A DNA stretch of 64,000 nucleotides from Rhodomicrobium lacus. GTDB taxonomy: Bacteria; Pseudomonadota; Alphaproteobacteria; Rhizobiales; Rhodomicrobiaceae. Numbering within the stretch: position 1 is the first letter of the stretch; each line of letters begins with the position of its first letter. Of the stretch, positions 50,086 through 58,938 are shown in pieces. The notes beneath the pieces were generated by a model that did not search any database, had not been told where the DNA came from, and saw nothing but the letters and a program-made list of their open reading frames with translations. Location: the NCBI RefSeq assembly GCF_003992725.1, contig NZ_RZNF01000002.1, positions 310,001 through 374,000 of the forward strand, read 5' to 3'. A program made the position numbers and the translations under genes.

Positions 50086-51207
50086 TCAGCGTGGCGCCCA
50101 GGGGTTCTTTGCCTCCGCGCTATCGTCGGCCTTGAGGTCGCTGCCTTTCGACCCGGCAACCCCGGAGAGGGGGGCGCCTCTTAGCGAATCGTGCGCAAGC
50201 GGGTTCACGTCGGATTCGAAAATGAGCTTGATGAGCGCCTTCTGGGCGGGAACCTGCGCATATTCCTTGTAGATGGTCAGGCTCTGGATCGTGAAGGCGA
50301 GGCGGTCGGCTTCGTTCGTCTTCAAGCCCATCTTCTGCACGATTTCCGTATCGATGCGCTCGCCTCTGTCCAGAACCCATTCCTGCATTTCAAGGCCGAC
50401 TTTGGCCAGGATCGCGCGCGCGGATGTGGGAAGCGCTTGATACCGGTCCTTCGACATGATGAGGAAGCCCGGCGTATACAGGTGATAAGAGAGGGTGAGG
50501 TAGTTCTGCACCTTGTGAATGTTCTCGCCGTAGATCAGGTCGAGCGTGGATTCGATGCCGTCCAGTTCGCCGCGCTGAATGCCGCCGTAGACATCCTTGA
50601 ACTCGACGGGTAACGGTTCGACGCCATAGGCCTTGAACATCTTGATGCGCCATTCACCCTTCGGCACACGCAGCTTGAGGCCCTTCAGGCTTCCGGGCCC
50701 TTCCACGGGGCGTTTGTTGTTCAGGATTTGGCGGAAACCCAATTCCCACATCGCCAGCAGCTGATAGCCCTTCGCGTTGGCGGCCGCCTGAAGATACTGC
50801 TTCATGGCCTTGTCGCGGAACTGCCGGACATGGGCGCGATTGCGAACGAGAAACGGCATTTCGAACACGCCGAACTCGCCCGCCACGTTCGACATGGGCG
50901 TGCCGATGACGGAAATGTCGACCTCGTTCTTCAGCATCTTCTTCAGCACTTCGGCATCGCCGCCAAGCCCGCTTTTCGGGTGAAGCACGATGCGGATGCG
51001 CCCGCGCGACATCGCTTCGACACGGCGCGCGTATTCTTCCGCCGAGATGAAATAAAGCGATCCCTCAGCCCCGATATGAGAGAAGTGAAGTTCAAGCGGC
51101 CCCTCGGCAGGAGCCTGAGCGCGCGCGGACGAAATCGCGAAAGCCCCCGCCACCATGCAGACAATCGCCAGCGCTGCCGCGCGCAGTATCGTGAATGTGC
51201 CCGTCAT
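50086..51207 (-). CDS. TRAP-type transporter solute-binding protein (DctP family)
   Basis: A 373-aa periplasmic binding protein with a signal peptide (about residues 1-30, SARA cleavage region). The family pattern is HIGAEGSLYFISAEEYARRVEAMSRGRIRIVLHPKSGLGG, then LKGLKLRVPKG with the Arg that contacts the carboxylate of the ligand, and GGIQRGELDGIE. No DctQ or DctM membrane genes are adjacent, so it is an orphan receptor. It may serve a transporter elsewhere or act as a sensor subunit. GGGAGGGG precedes the start; an in-frame ATG lies 8 codons upstream. Confidence 0.88.
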   Translation of the reverse strand: MTGTFTILRAAALAIVCMVAGAFAISSARAQAPAEGPLELHFSHIGAEGSLYFISAEEYARRVEAMSRGRIRIVLHPKSGLGGDAEVLKKMLKNEVDISVIGTPMSNVAGEFGVFEMPFLVRNRAHVRQFRDKAMKQYLQAAANAKGYQLLAMWELGFRQILNNKRPVEGPGSLKGLKLRVPKGEWRIKMFKAYGVEPLPVEFKDVYGGIQRGELDGIESTLDLIYGENIHKVQNYLTLSYHLYTPGFLIMSKDRYQALPTSARAILAKVGLEMQEWVLDRGERIDTEIVQKMGLKTNEADRLAFTIQSLTIYKEYAQVPAQKALIKLIFESDVNPLAHDSLRGAPLSGVAGSKGSDLKADDSAEAKNPWAPR

Positions 51208-51334
51208 AGCCCCTCCCAGTCTCAGCAGCATTTACGATAAGTTTTAGGTAGTCTCAAGCAACACGAGCGCGATTTCGCTCGCGGACCTCGCGCAAGGGGA
51301 GGGAACGGGCGTTCGGCGCGGCGCGTCGGGCTGT

Positions 51335-51964
51335 TCAGCGCGCCAGATCCTTGAGGCCGAAGCGAATGAGATCCTCGGTCCGCGCGTTGTCGCCCGCCTT
51401 GTCGAGCGCGGCTGAAATCGCGGCGTTCGCCTGAAGCGGCGCATAGCCGAGGTTCACGAGCGCGGACACCGCCTCCGCCGCGGGAGAGGGCGCGACGGAG
51501 GCGGGCGTCGCTGCCGATGCGGCGCCGGAGGTTGGCGCGGCGTTGGCTGCGACGCTGAAAGCGAGGGGCGGAGCCTTGTCCTTGAGTTCGTTCACGATCC
51601 GAAGCGCCACCTTCGGGCCGACGCCCGGCGCGCGCGTCACGCTCACGCGGTCCTGCATGGCGATGGCTTGCGCGAGCTGTGTGGAATCGAGCGTCGCGAG
51701 GATGGACAGCGCCACCTTTGCGCCGACACCCTGCACGCTTTGCAGGAGACGGAACCAGCCACGTTCGGCCTCGGAGAGGAAACCGTAAAGCTTGATTGCG
51801 TCCTCGCGGACATGCGTCTCGATGGAAAGCGCAACCGGTTCGCCGGGCCGCAGCGCACCGAGCGTCCGCGGCGAGCAGGCCACTTCATAGCCGACGCCGC
51901 CAACATCGATTATGGCGTGGTCCGCGCCCACGGTGTCGACGATGCCCTTGAGCTTTCCGATCAT
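51335..51964 (-). CDS. ruvA: Holliday junction DNA helicase subunit RuvA
   Basis: A 209-aa protein that binds Holliday junctions and loads RuvB for branch migration. It starts [10 protein letters not shown] and has the OB-fold strands ([15 protein letters not shown]), the helix-hairpin-helix motifs ([17 protein letters not shown] and [19 protein letters not shown]), an Ala/Pro-rich linker and the domain III end ([18 protein letters not shown]). ruvB is not in the position expected downstream. Confidence 0.96.
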   Translation of the reverse strand: MIGKLKGIVDTVGADHAIIDVGGVGYEVACSPRTLGALRPGEPVALSIETHVREDAIKLYGFLSEAERGWFRLLQSVQGVGAKVALSILATLDSTQLAQAIAMQDRVSVTRAPGVGPKVALRIVNELKDKAPPLAFSVAANAAPTSGAASAATPASVAPSPAAEAVSALVNLGYAPLQANAAISAALDKAGDNARTEDLIRFGLKDLAR

Positions 51965-52124
51965 GACCTCAGCATAACCCGAGTCGGCGACGGCGGCGCG
52001 AGCGGGTTTTGCGCTTCGCGTCAGCAGTCCCTGTTTCAATTCTTCTCGATTTCTTGTGCGCCCCGCCGCGAGACGGTGAACGGTAGCCTACATAAAGGGA
52101 ATAAATCGAAGAACAGGGAGGATC

Positions 52125-52589
52125 ATGAGCACCGAACCCGAATGCCGGCTCGTAAGGGCAGACACGACCTACGATGGAAAGCAGGGCCTGACCTACCGCC
52201 GCGGCATCGCGTCGGAAACCGTGGGCTCCCAGGGCATCTGCATGCATCTTCTGACGGTCCCGCCGGGCGGCCGCGCGAAAGTGCACCTGCATGAAAAGCA
52301 CGAGACGGCCATCTACGTTCTCGATGGCGAGGCGTGGACGCTCCATGGCGACCGGCTTCAGCATCGGACGCTGACCCGCGCGGGCGACCTGCTTTATATT
52401 CCCGCAGGCGTGCCGCACCTGCCCGTCAACCTGAGCGACGGGCCGATTTCAGCGGTGATCGCGCGAACGGACCCGAGCGAGCAGGAAAGCGTGGTTCTGC
52501 TGCCGGAGCTTGAACCGCTGGCGGAAGACATCATCGCCGCTCTGAAGTCCGGCGACATCACGCCGGAGCCGAAAGCGCCGCCCGTATAG
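52125..52589 (+). CDS. Cupin-domain protein
   Basis: A 154-aa single-cupin protein. The metal-binding motif 1 is HLHEKHETAIYVLDGEAWTLHG and motif 2 is GDLLYIPAGVPHLPVNLS, so the His/Glu ligands are complete. A small enzyme (isomerase, dioxygenase or epimerase) or a binding protein is possible; the substrate is unknown. Its 3' end overlaps the 3' end of the convergent ruvC by 32 bases, and it sits between ruvC and ruvA. Confidence 0.83.
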   Translation: MSTEPECRLVRADTTYDGKQGLTYRRGIASETVGSQGICMHLLTVPPGGRAKVHLHEKHETAIYVLDGEAWTLHGDRLQHRTLTRAGDLLYIPAGVPHLPVNLSDGPISAVIARTDPSEQESVVLLPELEPLAEDIIAALKSGDITPEPKAPPV

Positions 52590-53076
52590 CGAGCGCGCGC
52601 CTGTGATGGGCGTGGCAGATGGCAACGGCGAGCGCGTCGGCTGCGTCGGGCGTCGCGGGCTGTGCCTTGGGCATCAGATAGCGCAGCATCGCGCGGATCT
52701 GCGTCTTGTCGGCGTGGCCCGCGCCGGTCACGGTCTTCTTGATCGAATTCGGCGCGTATTCGGCAACGCTGAGGCCCAGCCTTGCCGGGACGAGAAGCGC
52801 TACTCCGCGCGCCTGGCCGAGCTTCAGCGCGGCGCGCGCGTTCGTATTGACGAAGGTTTCCTCGATCGCGGCCTCGTCTGGGGCATGAGCCAGCACAACC
52901 TCGGTCAATCCCTCGAACAGGGCGGTGAGCCGCTGGCCCATCGCTTCGCCCGCGCCCGTATCGATGGTGCCGCAGGCGACGAATGACAGACGCTGGCTGT
53001 CCCAATCCACGACGCCCCAGCCGAGATGGCAAAGGCCCGGATCGAGCCCGAGGATTCGGACGGGGGGTTTCGGCAT
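52558..53076 (-). CDS. ruvC: Holliday junction resolvase RuvC
   Basis: A 172-aa endonuclease that cuts Holliday junctions. Catalytic acidic residues are in LGLDPGLCHLGWG, IEETFVNTNARAALKLGQARG and TPDAADALAVAICHAHH. The start MPKPPVRILGLD gives the normal family length; longer upstream frames add only low-quality sequence. It is usually immediately upstream of ruvA; here the cupin gene on the opposite strand comes between. Confidence 0.95.
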   Translation of the reverse strand: MPKPPVRILGLDPGLCHLGWGVVDWDSQRLSFVACGTIDTGAGEAMGQRLTALFEGLTEVVLAHAPDEAAIEETFVNTNARAALKLGQARGVALLVPARLGLSVAEYAPNSIKKTVTGAGHADKTQIRAMLRYLMPKAQPATPDAADALAVAICHAHHRRALAIRAALSAPA

Positions 53077-53275
53077 GAGGGAAAATCCGGCTGCAATTCT
53101 ACCCGCACCGTCTTCTGCGTCGGCCCGTTCGGTCAAGCCCTTCGCGCGTTTCCGGGCATGTCCGGTGCGAAGTCGATGCCCGAACACCATGTTGTCATGA
53201 GGAAAACTCGCGCGGCTGTTTGCCGTGGCCGCGGCAAAGGGCTATCCCTGCCGCCAGAAGTCGAAGGGGAGACGC

Positions 53276-55942
53276 ATGAAAACCGACACGCCGAAGCCGA
53301 TCTATCTGAAGGATTACGCCCCCCCTGCTTTCCTTATCGCCGAAACCTACCTCGACGTGACGCTCGATCCCGCCGAGACGCGCGTGAAGTCGCGGCTATC
53401 GGTGAGGCCCAATCCGGCTGTCAAGAGGCGCGCGACGGAAATCGCGCTCGACGGCGAGTTGCTGCGGCTTCTAGGCGTGTCCATCGATGGGGCGCCGGTC
53501 GACGCGTCGCGCCTTGTGGTGACGGCCAGGGATCTCACCATCCGCGACGTTCCCGCCAAGCCGTTCACGCTCGAAATCGAGACGATCTGCGACCCGGCCG
53601 CCAACAAGGCGCTGTGCGGGCTCTATCTCTCACGCGGCGTCTACTGTACGCAATGCGAGGCCGAAGGCTTCCGCCGCATCACTTATTATCTCGACCGGCC
53701 GGACGTGCTGGCGAAGTTCCGCGTCCGCATAGAGGCGGCGAAGCAGGATACGCCGGTGCTTTTGTCGAACGGCAATCTGGTCGCGTCGGGCGATCTTCCC
53801 GGGGAGCGCCACTTCGCCGTGTGGGAAGACCCGTTCCCGAAGCCCGCCTATCTCTTTGCGCTCGTCGCAGGCAAGCTCGCCATGGTGGAGGACCGCTTCA
53901 TCACGAGGTCGGGCCGCAACGTCACGCTGCGGATCTATGTCGAACCCGGCAAGGAAGACCGGTGCGGCTGGGCGATGGAAAGCCTGAAGCGGTCGATGAA
54001 ATGGGATGAGGACCGGTTCGGCCTCGAATACGACCTCGACATGTTCATGATCGTCGCTGTGTCCGATTTCAACATGGGCGCGATGGAGAACAAGGGGCTC
54101 AACGTTTTCAACGACGCGCTGATCCTGGCGCGGCCCGATACCGCGACCGACGCCGATTACGAGCGCATCGAAGGGGTGATCGCGCACGAATATTTCCACA
54201 ACTGGACGGGCAATCGCGTCACCTGTCGCGACTGGTTCCAGCTCTGCCTCAAGGAAGGGCTTACCGTTTTCCGCGATCAGGAATTCACCGCTGACCAGCG
54301 CTCCGCAGTGGTGAAGCGCATAGAGGACGTGCGGTGGCTGCGAAGCATGCAGTTCACCGAGGATGCGGGCCCGCTCGCCCATCCCGTGCGCCCTTCGTCC
54401 TTCATCGAGATCAACAACTTCTACACCCGCACGGTTTACAACAAGGGCGCCGAACTGTGCCGCGTGCTGCAGACCGTGCTCGGACGCGACGGTTTCCGCA
54501 AAGGCCTCGACCTCTATTTTGAGCGCCATGACGGCCAGGCGGTGACAGTGGAGGATTTCGTGTCGGCACTCGGCGACGCGAACGGCGCTGACCTCTCCCC
54601 CTATCTCCTCTGGTACAATCAGGCCGGCACGCCGACGCTCGATGCGCGCCTTTCCTATTCGGAGGGGGCCAAGGAGGCGCGGCTTACGCTGAGCCAGACC
54701 TATCCCGATCTGCCCGGCCAGCCGAAGCGCAAGGCGGTGCCCATTCCGGTAAAGCTCGGGCTGCTCGGCCCGAACGGCGGAGAGATTCCACTCGAAGTGG
54801 AAGGAAAGCCGGTCGACGGCGGTCTGGTGGTGCTGTCGAAAAAGAAAGAGGTGTTTACTTTCGAGAAAGTGGGCTCGCGGCCCGTGCTGTCGCTGCTGCG
54901 CGACTTTTCGGCGCCCGTCAACCTCAACGCGGGCGCGCGCGACAAGGACATGCTCACGCTCATCCGCGCCGATACCGATCTGTTCAACCGCTGGCAGAAC
55001 GCCCAGGCCTTCGCGCTGAAGCACATCGTCGCTCTGGCAAACGCCATCGCGAAGGGTGAAACCGCGCGGGGCGATCCGCGCTTTGTCGCGGCGGTCGGCG
55101 AAGTCGCGGACGACGACACCCTCGAACATGCCTACCGCGCCGCGTTCCTCTCGCTTCCTTCCGAATCGGATGTTGCGCTTGCCATCGGCGAGAACGTCGA
55201 TCCCGAGGCGATTCATCAGGCGCGAACGCTTTTGCGCGCCACGATGGGCAAGAGCCTCCGCGCGATCCTCGAAGGCGTCTACGAGCGAAGCGCCCCCGCC
55301 GAGCCCTACAATCCGGATGCGGAAAGCGCTGGCAGACGCGCGCTGCGACAATCCGCGCTGAGCCTGCTTGCGGCGGGAAAAAGCCGCTTCGGGATTGCGC
55401 GCGTGAAGGAGCAGGCGAAGACCGCGACCAACATGACCGAGTCCATCGGCGCTCTCTCGATCCTTTCGCAGGTCGGCGGCGATGCCTACGATCAGGCGCT
55501 TCAGCGCTTCCACAGGAAGTGGAAGGACGAGCCGCTCGTCATCAACAAATGGTTCGCCTTGCAGGCGTCGTCGCCGTCGCCGGATACCATCGCGCGCATC
55601 GCGGATCTCGTCGCCAACCCGCTGTTTTCAATCCAGAACCCAAATCGCGTGCGCTCGGTATACGGTGCATTCGCGCATGGGAACCAGGTTCGGTTCAACG
55701 ATGCGAGCGGCGCCGGCTACGACCTCGTTGCCGATGCCGTGATCGAGATCGACGGCTTCAACCCGCAAATGGCGTCGCGGCTCGTCGGCGCGTTCGAGAG
55801 CTGGCGAATCTTCGAGCCGAAACGCCGTGCGCTCGCCGGGCAGGCGCTTGCGCGCATTCTCGACAGGAAGGATCTCTCCCCCGACGTATTCGAGATCGTA
55901 TCAAAAATCGTTGGCGGGCGCGAAGGCGAAGTGGCAGGCTGA
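53276..55942 (+). CDS. pepN: Aminopeptidase N
   Basis: An 888-aa M1 zinc metallopeptidase that removes N-terminal residues from peptides in the cytosol. The substrate-anchoring GAMEN is at 268-272. The zinc site HEYFHNWTG has His304, Glu305 and His308, with the third ligand Glu327 in KEGLTVF. ADQRSAVVKRIEDVRWLRSMQF is typical of the bacterial PepN branch. The length matches E. coli PepN. ATG 53276 has an AAGGGGAG ribosome site; an earlier start at 53225 would add 17 residues. Confidence 0.96.
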   Translation: MKTDTPKPIYLKDYAPPAFLIAETYLDVTLDPAETRVKSRLSVRPNPAVKRRATEIALDGELLRLLGVSIDGAPVDASRLVVTARDLTIRDVPAKPFTLEIETICDPAANKALCGLYLSRGVYCTQCEAEGFRRITYYLDRPDVLAKFRVRIEAAKQDTPVLLSNGNLVASGDLPGERHFAVWEDPFPKPAYLFALVAGKLAMVEDRFITRSGRNVTLRIYVEPGKEDRCGWAMESLKRSMKWDEDRFGLEYDLDMFMIVAVSDFNMGAMENKGLNVFNDALILARPDTATDADYERIEGVIAHEYFHNWTGNRVTCRDWFQLCLKEGLTVFRDQEFTADQRSAVVKRIEDVRWLRSMQFTEDAGPLAHPVRPSSFIEINNFYTRTVYNKGAELCRVLQTVLGRDGFRKGLDLYFERHDGQAVTVEDFVSALGDANGADLSPYLLWYNQAGTPTLDARLSYSEGAKEARLTLSQTYPDLPGQPKRKAVPIPVKLGLLGPNGGEIPLEVEGKPVDGGLVVLSKKKEVFTFEKVGSRPVLSLLRDFSAPVNLNAGARDKDMLTLIRADTDLFNRWQNAQAFALKHIVALANAIAKGETARGDPRFVAAVGEVADDDTLEHAYRAAFLSLPSESDVALAIGENVDPEAIHQARTLLRATMGKSLRAILEGVYERSAPAEPYNPDAESAGRRALRQSALSLLAAGKSRFGIARVKEQAKTATNMTESIGALSILSQVGGDAYDQALQRFHRKWKDEPLVINKWFALQASSPSPDTIARIADLVANPLFSIQNPNRVRSVYGAFAHGNQVRFNDASGAGYDLVADAVIEIDGFNPQMASRLVGAFESWRIFEPKRRALAGQALARILDRKDLSPDVFEIVSKIVGGREGEVAG

Positions 55943-56093
55943 ACACAGCGAGTCGCCGCGATTGCCGTTGGAACACCGGTGGTTGCAGCGCCGCCTGTAC
56001 TACAAAGGGGTGACTCTTTCTTAACTAATCGTGCTCATGTTAAGATCACGGTGACTAAGACTAGGTACGGGGCGAATCTACCGGCGGGAAGAC

Positions 56094-57965
56094 ATGGCGC
56101 TTCATGAGTTGAGCCAGACCTTTTCCAATGCGCGCGCTGTCGAAGCGCCGCGCACGGTTGTCTCTTCCCTCCAGCCGGACGCTGCGGCGAGTGCACTCGC
56201 GCAGATGAGGCAATTGCTGATCGTGCTGGGCGGAACGGGCCTTGCCGCGCTCGGGTTGCTCGCCGTGCTCTGCTTCGGCTCGACGCCGGTCGAGCCGGAG
56301 ATCGTTGCGTTCTGCCTTGGCGCGGCTGCCCTGTCGCTTGTGTCATGCCTCTGGATGTGTCGGCGCAGTCTCGATCGATCCGAGGCGGCGCGCCTTGCGA
56401 TCGCTTCCCATGTGCAGGGGGTCGAAGCTGCGGGTGCGCTCGGGCTCCGCTGGAATCTCGTGACCGGCGATCTGGCCTGGGCGGGCGACACGAGCCGCCT
56501 TTTCGCAACCGGCGAAAGCTGTCCGACGAGCTTTCGCGACTTCCGCCAGTGGCTCCATCCCGACGACTTCCTTTATGCCTCCATTTCGCAGGCCCTGAAA
56601 AACGCGCAGAAGCGCGTCAATTGGCCTGTGCGTATCAAGGATGCGGAAAAGGGCTGGCGCACCTTTCAGCTCAGAGGAGAAATTTCTTCGACGCCTCAAG
56701 GCGCTCCAGCCTTCGATGGCCTTCTCGTTCCCGTGGACGCAAACCCGGTCCGGCAGGGACTCGAGGGTTTTCCGTCATTGCCCGACATCGTGGAATCGCT
56801 TCCTATTTCCATAGCGATCTGGGATCGTGAAAATCGTCTCGTGCTGTGCAACCGGAAGTTTCGACAGCTCTACCGTGTCTCGACGGCGGCGGCGCTGCCC
56901 GGCACCTCCTACGAGGAGATACAGGCGCAGACACGCGAGGCCATTGCGCAGCGGCCGCCGGAAGGGCGCGGCGTGGTGGGCCGGTTCCAGCTTCAGGAAC
57001 GGCAGCTCGACGACGGCACCTGGCTCCAGATCGGCGAATACTGGACGGGGGAGGGAACCCTGGTGAGCTTCGGCACGGACATCACCATGCAGAAGCAGAC
57101 GCAGCACCGGGTTCTCGAACGGGAGCAGCAGATGCGAGCGAGGGTGGACGGCTTCGAGCAGAGCCGCAGACAACTTGAAATTCAGGCGCGGCAGCTTCGC
57201 GAACTCGCGGAGTCCTACAACGAAGAGAAGATCCGAGCGGAAGCCGCCAATCAGGCCAAGTCCGAATTCCTTGCCAACGTCAGCCACGAGCTTCGCACGC
57301 CGCTGAACGCCATCATCGGCTTTTCGGAGATGATGCGCGACGGCGTGCTGGGGCCGATCGGCAACCCGAAATACGAGACCTATGTCAAAGACATTCATAA
57401 CAGTGGCCGCTATCTCCTCGAAATGATCAACGACATTCTCGACATGTCGAAGATCGAGGCGGGCCGCTGGACCCTTTCGCCCGAATGGTTCACGATGGGC
57501 GATGTGTTCCAGGAATGTCTTTCGGTGGTCAGTCCAGTCGCCATGGAAGGCAGCGTGGAATTGAGCCAGACGGGCAACCCCGGCATTTCGCTTTACGGAG
57601 ACCGGCGCGCGCTGAAGCAGGTGCTGATCAATCTGCTTTCGAACGCCATCAAGTTCACCCCACAGGGGGGAAGGGTTTCGCTGCGCGCCTATCGTTATCG
57701 CGGCAGCATACGGATCGCAATCGCCGATACGGGTGTTGGTATTCCGAAACACGATCTCGGTCGTCTGGGAAGGCCGTTTGAGCAGGTGAGCAATCAGTTG
57801 ACCAAAGGACACAAGGGAACCGGGCTCGGCCTTGCGATTTCGCGCTCGCTGGTCGAGATGCATGGCGGCAAGCTCGACATCAAGAGCCGTGTCGGCGAGG
57901 GCACGACAGTGACATGCATTCTGCCGGTTCAGGATGAAAAGGAAATCGGGCGCGAGGCCGCGTGA
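56094..57965 (+). CDS. PAS histidine kinase of the PleC/PdhS type
   Basis: A 623-aa hybrid of membrane and sensor modules. Two hydrophobic spans (~40-62 and ~68-88) tether it to the inner membrane. A PAS-like region (~105-215) follows, and then a second PAS (~225-330, PDIVESLPISIAIWDRENRLVLCNRKFRQLY), a coiled coil (~335-380), and the HisKA helix with His398 in FLANVSHELRTPLNAIIGFSEMMRDGVLGPIG. The kinase domain has NLLSNAIKFTPQGG, DTGVGIPKHDLGRLGRPFEQ and GTGLGLAISRSL. The GPIGNPKYETYVKDIHNSGRYLL stretch is characteristic of PleC/DivJ/PdhS kinases that act on DivK in the cell cycle. exoD overlaps its 3' end by 4 bases. Confidence 0.85.
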   Translation: MALHELSQTFSNARAVEAPRTVVSSLQPDAAASALAQMRQLLIVLGGTGLAALGLLAVLCFGSTPVEPEIVAFCLGAAALSLVSCLWMCRRSLDRSEAARLAIASHVQGVEAAGALGLRWNLVTGDLAWAGDTSRLFATGESCPTSFRDFRQWLHPDDFLYASISQALKNAQKRVNWPVRIKDAEKGWRTFQLRGEISSTPQGAPAFDGLLVPVDANPVRQGLEGFPSLPDIVESLPISIAIWDRENRLVLCNRKFRQLYRVSTAAALPGTSYEEIQAQTREAIAQRPPEGRGVVGRFQLQERQLDDGTWLQIGEYWTGEGTLVSFGTDITMQKQTQHRVLEREQQMRARVDGFEQSRRQLEIQARQLRELAESYNEEKIRAEAANQAKSEFLANVSHELRTPLNAIIGFSEMMRDGVLGPIGNPKYETYVKDIHNSGRYLLEMINDILDMSKIEAGRWTLSPEWFTMGDVFQECLSVVSPVAMEGSVELSQTGNPGISLYGDRRALKQVLINLLSNAIKFTPQGGRVSLRAYRYRGSIRIAIADTGVGIPKHDLGRLGRPFEQVSNQLTKGHKGTGLGLAISRSLVEMHGGKLDIKSRVGEGTTVTCILPVQDEKEIGREAA

Positions 57966-58591
57966 CGCTAGAAAAAACGATTGAACCCGCCTCCGCCTCC
58001 CTGGAACGAACCTCAGACTCCGTTCGCCGCCTCACCGAGCAAAAGCGCGGTCAGCCTGTCACCGTGGGCGAGATTCTCGACACGCTGCAAGACAGTGGCT
58101 TTGGCGTGCTGATGATCCTGTTCGCGCTGCCGAACGCGGTGATTCCGGGCATTTCCTTTATTCTCGGCGCACCGGTCGTCCTGCTCGGCCTTCAAATCGC
58201 CTCGGGGCGCAAGAAAGTCTGGCTTCCGGAGGTGATGCGCCGACAGGTCATATCGCCGGCCGTTTTCGAGGCGGTGGCAGACCGCGTGGAGCGGTTTCTC
58301 GTCTGGATCGAGAAGCGCGCCCGGCCGCGATGGGGCGTGGTGGTCAGCGACGGCGGCGAGCGGCTGCTCGGTCTCTATATCTCCATCGTTGCCGCGTTTC
58401 TCATGCTTCCCATGCCCTTCGGCAACATCCTGCCCGCTTTCGGCATAGCTTTCATGTCGGTCGGTATCATCGAGAAGGACGGAAAGGCGGCGAGCCTCGG
58501 CGCGGCAATCGGTTTCCTCGGAATCCTCTATCTCGTCCTGGCATTCGCCCTCGGGCTTCAGGCACTGAAAGCCGTCATCGGGATGCTGTAG
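57962..58591 (+). CDS. exoD: Exopolysaccharide synthesis protein ExoD
   Basis: A 209-aa ExoD-family membrane protein. The soluble N-terminal helix region has QPVTVGEILDTLQDSGFGVLMILFALPNAVIPGI, and about five hydrophobic spans follow, with PMPFGNILPAFGIAFMSVGIIEKDG. ExoD influences exopolysaccharide production and alkaline tolerance in rhizobia. It starts at a GTG within the GTGA overlap with the histidine kinase, so the two are probably co-regulated. Confidence 0.92.
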   Translation: MTLEKTIEPASASLERTSDSVRRLTEQKRGQPVTVGEILDTLQDSGFGVLMILFALPNAVIPGISFILGAPVVLLGLQIASGRKKVWLPEVMRRQVISPAVFEAVADRVERFLVWIEKRARPRWGVVVSDGGERLLGLYISIVAAFLMLPMPFGNILPAFGIAFMSVGIIEKDGKAASLGAAIGFLGILYLVLAFALGLQALKAVIGML

Positions 58592-58938
58592 ATCAGGCCC
58601 TGATACTCGCGATTATTCGTGTGAAATACCGGCCATGAAACAATGGCTTGCGGTATCACATCGCCTTCACGGGAATGCGCGACCCTGTTCCGGCGATGGC
58701 GACTGCGGCTTGCGGCAGCGTCATTGCGAACAGCGCTTGCCTTGCCGGGCGGCTGGTAATCGAGGTGCCTGTACGCGGCCTGTGTGCTCATCATCACGCT
58801 CGCGCGAGCATTAAGTCTTGCGACAAGTTCGGCTTTGCGATTTCCGTTCCGATCGGTAAACACCAATTATACCAAGGGAACTTCGGTGGCGCATTGGGCT
58901 TGTCCATCGGTTCGAGCATTAAGTGTGGGGCGTTCTTC
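58592..58938. other. Intergenic region before the FemAB-like gene
   Basis: 347 bases. A 12-bp direct repeat CGAGCATTAAGT occurs at 58803-58814 and 58911-58922, the second copy 17 bases before the start codon. An AT-rich patch (ATTATACC) lies at 58864-58871. No gene is recognised. Confidence 0.5.

Noticed and set aside
53630-55513. A 627-codon minus-strand open frame opposite pepN
   Set aside because: Antisense to conserved M1 peptidase motifs, with composition of a shadow frame.
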